Of a stretch of 64,000 nt of DNA, positions 49,405 to 58,929 are shown piece after piece; positions within the stretch are counted from its first letter, which is position 1, and every line of letters starts with the position of its first letter. The stretch is taken from positions 2,405,007 to 2,469,006 of the forward strand of contig NC_083647.1 of NCBI RefSeq assembly GCF_963576545.1, given 5' to 3'. Under the pieces are notes generated by a model, which was not told where the DNA came from, did no database searches, and saw nothing but the letters and a program-made list of their open reading frames with translations. The stretch is from Limanda limanda. Its lineage: Eukaryota > Chordata > Actinopteri > Pleuronectiformes > Pleuronectidae. The position numbers were made by a program, and so were the translations under genes.

Positions 49405-51290
49405 ACACACACACATCCCTCAAAAGTGGAGCCTCAAAGCCTTGTATGGAGGTGGCCAGGGTGGATGGGTGACTCAAGAAAGAACATGAGTTGGACATGG
49501 GAGAAAGGTTAAACATCCTGTTTCTGACAAACAGTCATCACTGAATTCTCAAATCACTTTCCATTTGCCAGCTGTCAACTATAATATATAAAGCCATTTC
49601 GTAGATTTAGTTTGCTCAGTTGTACAAAGACAATATGGGGCTTGGTTGTGTATCTCTAAGTTTGAAAATGGAATCATTCCCATGTTCTATTGAAACATAT
49701 TTTATGTAAACTGCTAACTATAAAAGTTTGTAATCTGTGGTATACTGTGTTATTTTTTGTGAAATATCATTTCTAAATTAAAATGATTAAATAAAATTTT
49801 TGTTATTTGATCTATTTTGAGTGTGAGGGGAGATTGTGAACAGTGTTATTTTTTACTTCCTGCGCTGCAATATTATTGACCAGTGGACTACCGTCATGTG
49901 TTAGAAACACAACATTACCTTTGTCATTTAGGGCGAGAGGGTGGAGCAGTCCCAGTCTTTTCCATCTGCATGTCGAAGTGTCCTCGGGCAACATACTGAA
50001 CCCCGACCTGCCCCTCATAAAAGTGCTGTGCTGTCAGAGCAGTTGATATTTGATTTTAAAGCCAGTGACAATGTTGTCCAACCGACACAGGCACCAGATC
50101 AGAAAGCATGTGATGTGACTTATTTGTGAAAAATATGAAACTAAACTGCTCAAATAGAAGTTCAGAGTTCAATAACTCTAAAAAAAAAGCTTTCACAAAT
50201 CGCTTTATGATGGAGGTGATTCCAGACTCTGGTCAAGACCCAGCCATCATCTCTGCAGTGTAATTATTGGAATAAATGGTGTTCAGTGTAAAAGATAAAT
50301 AATGGAACTGAAGGTAATGGGTTTTTTAAGCAGAGTCGAGACATGGGAAAGTTGTGAGCGGGATGAAAATACAGAAGGAATGCCCAAAATGAGCACATGT
50401 ATGAGAATACAGAACAGACTATTTTTTACCTAACCTCTGAAAAAGCTCTGAGTCATTTAGCTATCCCCATGGTACCATTGGAGTTTTCTGCACTGGGCCA
50501 CATTATAAAGTGTGTTACAATAAAGATCAAGAGAAATCTCACTGCATGAAATGGGAAAGTGCCAGGGGTTCTGGATCGTCAACTAATATTTATAAAGCTC
50601 ATAAATGTATCCCCAACTTAACTCCCTGCATCAGGCTCTGGTTTTCATGCAGCTCAGCCCTTTAAGTACGGCCTCATGGCAAATGTATTTGTCATGTCTT
50701 ACAGACTTATTTAGTCCATAAAATACACATTTATTGCTTTTAAACTATTTTGTGATGTAAATGGACAAAATAATTTGCAGATCATTTCAGTATGCCTGAG
50801 GCTCCAGAGATGTGATCTGCTGCCAGTGGTGGCTGGTGGGAGGTCAGCTCCTTTCATACAGCGAGTAACAGTGTGCATCAGGGACTCCTCGCTGCTGTTT
50901 CACATAGAGTCAATGCCACTGCACTGGATTTCATGCCTGTGTCTCTTGCCGTGGCACAAAAGAATTCAACTTTTGAATACGTCATTTACATTGTAAACTT
51001 CACTAAAGTGAAGTTAAAACTACCGTATTCCCTGGTAAATTGAAAAGGAACTGAATTTACGTTGCACTTTTATAATCTTAGCAACCGGTTATTCACCTTT
51101 TTCACCAAGTCATTTCCCTGGGTCCACATGGAGCCAATGCATGTTCTGTAGGCAGTTCTTTGTGTTTCAACAACCAAACAACTTGCTCTTTGTCAGAACA
51201 ACTTGTTTCAGGGTGGCCCCAAGCCTCAGTCAGAGGCTTGGGGCGGGATTATCGTGACCATCAAGACCAACCAAAACTTTATTGCAATTG
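48990..51290. other. Non-coding stretch, no gene seen
   Basis: Contains a CA microsatellite at about 49366-49412. The rest has only short open frames lacking domains. It ends at the left terminus of the Harbinger element. Confidence 0.5.
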
Positions 51291-51510
51291 AGATCAGGGG
51301 CCCGTTTCACAAAGCAGGTTCAACAAACTCTGAGTTAAAACCTTAACTCTGGGTTGAGCAACTCTGAGCTGTCAAACTCTAAGTTTTCGGTTTCAGAACA
51401 GGTGATAACACTTAGTTCAATCAACTCAGAGTCAAGGTAACCCTGAGTGAAGCTTGTGCATGAGGATATAAAAAGCCTTCATCAATGGAACACAGATAAC
51501 ATGATTCACC

Positions 51511-52988
51511 ATGGCAACAAGTGGTAAACAGCCTCGATCCTCCTACTTCTCCCCAGTGGAGTTGGAAATATTAATGACTGCGTATGCAGAAAGTGAGCAT
51601 ATATTTTTAAAAAGAAGCAATACTGTGGCAGCAGCAAAAGCGCGGGATCTTGCGTGGCAGGAAATTGCTGACCGAGTCAATGCGTCAGTATTAATTTGAG
51701 AAAAAAAAGAAATGTTTTGTCTTGAATGTTCCACTTATTCAACAATTATATTCCATATGTGTGTCTGTGAGCACAGGTGCAACCCAACAGGCACCAAACG
51801 GACTTGGCAGCAGCTAAAGATGAAATATAAAGAAAGTTGTGTTTTCTGTATGTATTTAAATTTGACCTCCATTATAGCCAACAGAAAAAAGGCTGAGGCC
51901 CGCAAAACAGGTGGCGGTCCACCACCACCACCTCTCACAGAGGCTGAAAAGATGGCCCTCAGTCAGAACAGTGGACGACCCATTGCTGAGGGCATCTCTG
52001 GGGGGAGTTCATCGGACCCACCCACGCCCCAGGTCACAGGGGCCTACATAAGAGGTAAGTTATTCAAATGAATGGCATGTACGTTAATCCTTTTTCTAGT
52101 GTTCGCTCAGTAATGGCCACCCATTCATCTTAGACACAACTTAGTTGGCACACTGATTTTTCTTGTAGCAGTAAGCTACAGTTCTTTGCAATTGGCTGCT
52201 TTTGCTTTCAGATATCAATCTATTTTAAGGTGACTCAGAGTTTGAAAAATTGTGTTTAAATTAGGTGGGGCACTTTTCTGGGTAATCATCAACTGTCCAA
52301 TCTTCATTTTCTACCAGTTACTGATGGTGTAATCTGTCTCGTTGAGCCTTCTGCCATAACAGACCTCCATGCTGTTGTAAGTACTCTTAATATTCCACAG
52401 ATTTTTCATAATTGGTAGAATATAACACACACATTCTGTTTCATTACAGGAGGATGATGAAGAAACCTTATCAGCTGCCACAGAGAGGGAAGATGCAGAG
52501 AGGCCTGCTGAAGTATACACCTTTTTTTTTTTTTAAATAACTTTGGCTCAGTTAATAGTGTTGTTCCACAATACAACTTGCAACTTCTTTCTCTCTAACA
52601 GAGCCATGCTGGAAATTACAATGGGGAAGAAGGTCCATCAACCTCCACAGCACAGCTTACCTCAGTAAGATGTTGTTCAGCATTGACCCACAACTTACAA
52701 TGACACTAAATAGACATGGCACTGAAATTCAATGTCATTTATGTTCCTATAGCTCCCTGTGAAACAACTTTACAAGGTATATTTAGAATCTCAAATAAAC
52801 AAATCACACCTAGAAATGGAGCAAATAAGGCTGCAGATCACCAAAACAGAAAAGGAAATACAACTGCTGGACCATCAGTTAAAGGTGGGTGACGTGCCCA
52901 CAGGTGGATGTTTTTTAATTGTTTCAACAACAAAGGATTAACAACTGTACAAAATTTTTCCTTCTAGGAAATAAAGAAGACCTCATAA
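51511..52988 (+). CDS. Harbinger Myb/SANT-like protein (second transposon gene)
   Basis: Eight exons with GT...AG borders keep one frame: 51511-51683, 51777-51835, 51878-52054, 52318-52376, 52450-52512, 52602-52664, 52753-52884 and 52968-52988. The total is 747 nt, 248 aa. The N-terminal region has a Myb/SANT-like trihelix: ELEILMTAYAESEHIF, AWQEIADRVNA, then NPTGTKRTWQQLKMKYK and NRKKAEARKTGGGPPPP. This pattern is found in NAIF1/MSANTD proteins, which derive from Harbinger. The middle is acidic, and the C-terminal exon 7 is a heptad-like helix (YLESQINKSHLEMEQIRLQI). In related elements the Myb-like protein binds the transposon ends and brings the transposase to the nucleus. Exon 2 to 3 joining is the least certain, since reading through that short intron is also open. 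Confidence 0.75.
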
Positions 52989-53037
52989 AATGAGATGCAT
53001 ATTGTCGTTCTTGAACATTGGGGAGGTGATGGGTCAG

Positions 53038-54344
53038 TTAGAAATGATTGACACATATCATGTCTCTAACAGCTCTTCCATCTCGTGTATCAGCAGGGGG
53101 GGTATGATTAATACCTGGATCACAGGGGGAAAGAGTAGGACATTGTTCTCCTCTAATAGTGGCAATGTTGTGGAGAACCACACATGCCACTATAATGTCA
53201 CAAGCTCTCTCTGGGGTGACCCTGAGCCTACGGAGGCACTGGAACCGGGCCTTGAGTATCCCGATGGTCATCTCCACTCTGGCTCGTGTCCTGCAGTGAG
53301 CCAAGTTGTAGTGTCGCTGTGGGCCAGGCTCAGGGTCAGGGTAAGGGGTCAGCAGATAGCGCTGGCAGGGGTACCCTCTGTCTCCGAGTAGGTAACCATC
53401 AAACTCTACTATGATAATACAAGATACAGTTTGTTTCAGTTGCAATAGGAGGAAACAAAATATTTGATCATAGGATATAACTATATACTGTATATAAATT
53501 ATATATATAAACTCACCACCGGCAAATCTGGCACTCAGTGTCGACTCACGAAACATTCGTGAGTCATGCACAGACCCAGGCCACTTCGCTTCCACATTGT
53601 TAATCATGTGGGCTCCATCACATATGATCTTCACAGTGGAGAACAGTAATTAGCTGTATGGTGTAGTGTATTTAATTTGGAATGTTAAAGGCTACTATTT
53701 AGGCCTACCTGCACATTAATGCTGTGGACAGATTTCCTATTCACATAATCTCCTTCATTTATTGAAGGAGCGATGATAGGAATGTGAGTGCCATCTATGC
53801 AGCCAATCACACCTGGAAACCCTAAAATATATCAAATTGACTGATTAGTGCTTCAAGTCTCAAAGCTTTATGACATAAATGAATTACTGCTTAGACTGAT
53901 ACCTGCAATTCTGTGGAACTCTTCTTTGAGAAGTCTGGTGGGTCTGTGACTTGGGAACACTACAAACGTGCATAGTAGCCGTTTCAGTGCAAGTGTCACA
54001 TTTCGGACAGCTCGACAGACAGTTGCCTTGGACACATGCTCTGCATCACCGACGTTATACAAAAAACTGCCGTTGGCAAAAAAACGAAGTGCAATACAAA
54101 GAATTTGCTCAGAACTGAGAGCATGTCCACGATGCGTCATGTGAGCGATGTGAGGGCTGAGAATATCGTTTATATAAATTATAGATGATGCAGAGAAACG
54201 GAAACGCTCAAACAGATACTCATCAGGGAATGATAAAACATCCAATCGGGGTCTAATAATCCTCTCCCGGTGGAGATGTCTGCGGAGTATCTGCGCCTCG
54301 ACATCAACTGGCTCTTCAATAAAAGGACACGCCATGTCTGCCAC
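53038..54344 (-). CDS. Harbinger DDE transposase (HARBI1-like), intact
   Basis: Four exons on the minus strand, 54344-53903, 53821-53709, 53628-53517 and 53405-53038, total 1035 nt and give 344 aa, close to the roughly 350 aa of HARBI1. The N-terminal half has the helix-turn-helix-like region ([30 protein letters not shown]). The nuclease domain shows GCIDGTH (D157), WPGSVHDSR (D207), LLGDRGYP (D231) and [10 protein letters not shown] (E267). The D231-E267 gap is 35 residues, as known for this superfamily. It ends CVVLHNIA plus a short tail. Intron 3 is 111 nt, a multiple of three without stops, so its retention would also give an open frame. No frameshift or stop is seen. The start ATG lies in GACATGGCG and begins [11 protein letters not shown]. 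Confidence 0.85.
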
Positions 54345-54569
54345 TGCCTTCAGTCTGCAGGCTTCAACTTAAGAGCAGGAGAAACTCGGGGTTAGTTGAA
54401 GAAAACCTGCCAGCGAGCAGGTTAGGTTCACGGAGTATGTTGCCAGGGTAACTGACTCAGAGTAAAGCTGAACTGGCTTTGTGAAACTGAAAAACCAGAG
54501 TTTCCCTCATCTCAGGGTTAACTAACTCAGAGTTTTCACTAAACCTGCTTTGTGAAACGGGCCCCTGAT

Positions 54570-54678
54570 CTCACTTTACTGCTCTGTGTGCAAAACATGA
54601 CATTTGTGTTGGTGAAGAGAAAAACATGTTGTTTTTATCCAGTCTGAGTTTACAGATGTTTCTGATGACACAGTGGGT

Positions 54679-54713
<35 letters not shown>

Positions 54714-54947
54714 TGTGTGTGTCGGTATTAGTCTGTGTGTTAGCACGAGAGAGAGAGAAAGAGAGTGAGCTGAGTCAGTAGGAGCTGAATAGGTGAATGA
54801 ATGCACAGCTATGAAGAAAGATTTTAAAAATTTAAGAAAAGCATTATTCATTATGTAGTAATCAGCGTTGATATTGTGGCGATGATTACAAATAAATGAA
54901 TGTTTAAACTGTAGCAGGTCAGTCTGTGCACGTCTGATTGTCAGTGC

Positions 54948-55035
<88 letters not shown>

Positions 55036-56035
55036 AGTCGCCAATCGCTCTTTGTGAACTCTGTGGCTCATTCCATCCTGCTGTAAACTAGTGTGAACTT
55101 GGCTTTACACTACAAATCACACTTACTCATAAACCCAATCATTCACACAGCCCTTCTATATGCCAAAATGTTCTATCACACATCATTCACCCTCTGATCG
55201 TCTTTTGCTGATTTAGTCGGCTCACTGGATGGTTCTTTACTCGCTCCAGACTGTTTTGTTTAAAATTCTCAGGAAATGAGAAGTTAAAAAACATTTCTCA
55301 AGCCAGCCCGTCTGACACCAACAATCCTGTCATAATCTATTCATGGTTCTGATGTTGCTTGTAATTAGCGACTCCGCCTCTTCCACATGAACATGCTTGT
55401 AGCTGAATAAGAAAACACAGAGTTAAATGAACTGAGACAGATGACAACCAGCTTTATAATAAAATGGAAGATTCAGTGAAACAAGATAATGAACAGATAT
55501 TCTGAATATGTTGAACTTGTCTTGTGGTACAATAGGCTGGTGTTTCCCAAAAAGCACCTGTGTCTTTGTGCTGCTGGATAGTAACAGTTTTCATGCTCAT
55601 AGGAAATAACCATAATGTAATTATATCACTCAGTATTTTTCCCACAAAGTAAAGTTGGTGGTGGAAAAACTTTCCTATTAATTATTCATTTTTCCAACTG
55701 TCCTCCTTTGGTACTATACAAACATTAAATGGAAAAACTAATCTTTTACCCAAACAGAAAAATAGTTTGAATCTTTAGCTGTTCAAATGCAAATCACAAG
55801 ACAAAGGCAACACCCAAATGATATAATGGCATAGCGCATTCTGTGTTGACTCACTAAACACTTGCTCATGAATGACATGTGGTGAATTACAAGGGAGAGT
55901 GTCACTCTCAGTGTAACGGAACAGAACTTGGTGCCCAGATCCATATTTACAAGGTGCAACACCCAGCCTGTAGGGCACAACGTGTTCTGTTCTCTTCCTG
56001 CACTTCACTGTACTCACAGGGTAAATACACTTTTT
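54570..56035. other. Non-coding stretch with (TG)n and (GA)n tracts
   Basis: TG repeats lie at about 54678-54720. No coding region is recognisable. Confidence 0.5.
54951..55030. repeat. (GA)n microsatellite, about 80 bp
   Basis: Pure AG/GA run between CAGTGCAGG and AAGGTAGTCGCC. Confidence 0.95.
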
Positions 56036-56270
56036 TATTAGGGCCCGAGCACCAACCGGTGGAGGGCCCTATTGAAATTGAAATGTTTATTATTAGGGCC
56101 CGAGCACCTCCGGTGGGAGGCCCTATTGAAATTGATAAGATTATTATTAGGGCCCGAGCACCTCCGGTGGGAGGCCCTATTGAAATTGAAAGGATTATTC
56201 TGAGCGTAGTGAGAGGGCTTTTTGAGGGCTTTCCCATGCTCAAAAACTTTCTAAAGTTTGCAGTAAATTA

Positions 56271-57753
56271 CACCGCGTTCCACATTATTATGCAGATTAC
56301 ACTTTGCTCAGATCTTCCTAAATAGTAATGCACAGCCAGTCAGTATATTTTTCAAGTCATCAACTGTTAGAGTATAATTCAAATTTTATTGAACAAACCT
56401 CCCAATGATAACAGTATTTTTTTCAAAAATAAAAAACTCAAAATGCAGTGTTCCAAATTATTATGCAGAGTCTCTTAGTTTCTGAGTTTCAAGATATTTT
56501 ATAGGTTGTAAAGAACTAAAAATTGTCATTTGTTGAATTTGCAGCATTAAGAGGTCATATTTACTGAAATCAAATAAAGGTTTTAATCAAAAACATCTTA
56601 ACAGGTCAAGTTACATGTCAACATAGGACCCCTTCTTTGATATCACCTTCACAATTCTTGCATCCATAGAACTTGTGAGTTCTTTGATAGTTTCTGCTTT
56701 AATGTCTTTGCAGGATGCCATAATAGCCTCCCAGAGCACCTGCTTGGATGTGAACTGCCTTCCACCCACATAGATATTTTGCTTGATGATGCTCCAAAGG
56801 TTCTCAATAGGGTTAAGGTCAGGGGAAGATGGGGGCCACACCATGAGTTTCTCTCCTTTTATGCCCATAGCAGCCAATGCCCCAGAGGTATTCTTTGCAG
56901 CATGAGATGGTGCATTGTCATGCATGAATATGATTTTGCTTTGGAAGGCACGGTTCTTCTTTTTGTACCACGGAAGAAAGTGGTCAGTCAGAAACTCTAC
57001 GTACTTTGCAGGTCTCTACGTACTTTACGTACTTTACTTACTTCACCAACCATCCTCTACTCCATCCATCAGGACCATCAAGGGTTGCACGGCACTCATC
57101 GGTAAACAAAACAGTTTGGAACTTAGTCTTTAAGTAGTCCTGAGCCCACTGCAACCTTTTTTGCTTGTGAGCTTGGTTTAGAGGAACGAATAACAGGTTT
57201 AAGGACACTTGCAAACCTCTTGAGCATCCTTCATCTTGAAGTTAGAAAGACTCCAGAGGCACCAGCGGCTTCAAACACCTGTTTGCTGCTATTCAATGGC
57301 ATTTTAGTGGCTGCCCTCCTAACCCTACGCATTTGTTTGGCAGAAATCTTCCTTATTTTGCCTTTGTCTGAACGAACCCGCTTGTGCTGTGAATCAGTGA
57401 CAAATTTCTTCACCGTCCGATGATCACGCGCAATTCTTTTGGAAATATCCAATGTTGTGATACCTTGACCAAGGAATTGCACTATTTGCTGCTTTTCAGC
57501 AGCACAGAGATCCTTTTTCTTCCCTATTTTGCCTGAAACATGTAGCTTGCTTAATAATGTGGAACATCCTTCTTAAGTAGTTTTCCTTTGATTGGGCTCA
57601 CCTGGCCGACTAATTATCACAGTTGTCTGAGATTGATTTCAATCATCCAAATAGCCCTGAGACTCAATACCATCCATGAGTTTAATTCAAAAACTAAAAT
57701 ATGAATGTTTTTGACCCTTATATCCAATTTGCATAATAATGTGGAACGCGGTG
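56271..57753 (-). mobile_element. Tc1-like transposon (DD37E spacing), nested, transposase defective
   Basis: Both ends read inward CACCGCGTTCCACATTATTA, with TA on either outside (56269-56270 and 57754-57755), the TA duplication of Tc1/mariner. Second inner copies of the end motif (GTTCCAAATTATTATGCAG near 56447 and TTAATAATGTGGAAC near 57552) give an IR/DR-like layout. Removing the element rejoins GCAGTAAATTA with GAAAGTGGTGG of the host repeat. The host region was therefore already in place when it landed. It encodes one transposase on the minus strand. Confidence 0.85.
56611..57527 (-). pseudogene. Tc1-like transposase, internally deleted
   Basis: Minus-strand coding starts near 57527 with GKKKDLCAAEKQQIVQFLGQ, but the expected ATG is ATA. 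A helix-turn-helix region follows (ISKRIARDHRTVKKFV, KISAKQMRRVRRAATKMPLN). Further on, with frame changes, are LFTDECRATLDGPDGW (first Asp), YVEFLTDHFLPWYKKKNRAF, MHDNAPSHAAKN (second Asp) and WPPSSPDLNPIENLW (Glu). Between second Asp and Glu there are 37 residues, so the catalytic triad is DD37E rather than the DD34E of Sleeping Beauty-like elements. The segment between GPDGWSRGWLV and YVEFL is deleted and replaced by short TACGTACTTT repeats near 57000-57040. Not functional. Confidence 0.75.
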
Positions 57754-58929
57754 TAGAAAGTGGTGGAAATTGACGTATTCTGGAGTAATTTGAAATTGGC
57801 GTTGCAAAATAGCTCTACAGCGCCACCTACGGAAAGCCCCCTCAGTTAGCTTTAACCGATCCTCACGAAAATATAGACAATTGTGTATCATGACCAGACT
57901 CACAAGAAAGCCTCTTGGAGCATTATGAAAAACGCAACAGGAAGTCCGCCATTTTGGATTTAACTTCGGTGTTCAAGGTTCAATCTCCCTCAAACTACAT
58001 GTGTGTCAACAGCCCCCCCCCCTGAAAGCTGTCAGATGGGTTTAAGGAATGGGCGTGGCAAAATAACTGACTAGCGCCCCCTAAAGGGCAGCCCTGGCAC
58101 TATGATTGGCCTACAGCTACGAAAATCGACGGGGACATGTGTCTTTTCATGACAAAGAAATAAGTCTCTTGGATAGATATGCTAGAGTAAACAGGAAGCC
58201 CGCCATTTGGCTTTTTGAGGGCTTTCCCATGCTCAAAAAGTTTCTAAACTTTGCAGTAAGTTAGAAATGTGTGAAAATGGCCATATTCTGTAGGATTTGG
58301 AAATAGGCGTGGCAAAATAGCTCAATAGCGCCACCTACGGATAAGCCCCTCATTTAGCATTCACCGATCCTCACAAAAAAAATACCCAGTTGTGTATCGT
58401 GAAAGAAATAAGTCTCTTGGATACATATGCTAGAGTAAACAGGAAGCCCGCCATTTTGGATTTGGTGGCCATTTTGGCCATATTCAGCATATTTACTTTG
58501 ACATACTTGTCGTAGGGCTTTCATCACATCAACTTAAAATTTAGATGAGTGTCTTCACAAGAAGATGGAGATCTACAGTTATTTGAACTTTAACATTTCG
58601 TCATTCCATGTAACCGTGGCCTGGCGTCAAAGTTTGATAACACGCCATCGAAACACGAGCTTCTGTATCTCAGGCATATTTGGTTCAATCAACTCCAAAC
58701 TAGGCATGTAAGACAAGAGTCACGACCTGATGACATCTACAAAGACACCACGACTTAAAACCACAGCGCCACCTGCTGGCTACAGGAAGTGAAGCGTTTA
58801 TCCTTGCCGCTGTGCAGAAAAACGCATGCAACGCGGAGACGAGCGCTTGCTCATCGAACGCTGTCTCCGACCGCAACAGACTTGGAACGCAAGTGTGCTC
58901 GGGCCCGTTAGTGCTACAACGTAGCCCTA

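Larger units (their letters stand above)
51295..54567. mobile_element. Complete PIF/Harbinger DNA transposon with two genes
   Basis: The termini are inverted copies: CAGGGGCCCGTTTCACAAAG then CAGGTT at the left, and AACCTG then CTTTGTGAAACGGGCCCCTG at the right. Subterminal DNA on both sides repeats AACTCTGAG-like words. With ends placed here the flanking bases are AT on both sides (GAGAT| and |ATCTC), so a 2-bp AT duplication is possible; the classical 3-bp TWA is not seen. The element is 3273 bp and holds two convergent genes, a Myb-like protein (+) and a DDE transposase (-), 49 bp apart at their stops. This is the standard gene content of Harbinger elements, in which both proteins are needed for movement. 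Every predicted exon keeps frame. Confidence 0.9.
56041..58907. mobile_element. GGGCCCGAGCAC-terminated DNA element, split by a Tc1-like insertion
   Basis: The left end is TTA|GGGCCCGAGCAC and the right end is GTGCTCGGGCCCG|TTA, giving 12-bp inverted ends with TTA on both outsides, consistent with a Harbinger-like target. The left end is repeated: three units of about 56 bp start at about 56041, 56097 and 56152, each GGGCCCGAGCACC...GGCCCTATTGAAATTGA. The body is non-coding and repetitive: GGCTTTTTGAGGGCTTTCCC occurs at about 56217 and 58208, and AATAAGTCTCTTGGATA with GAGTAAACAGGAAGCCCGCC at about 58160 and 58405. The 56271-57753 portion is a separate nested transposon. Confidence 0.6.
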
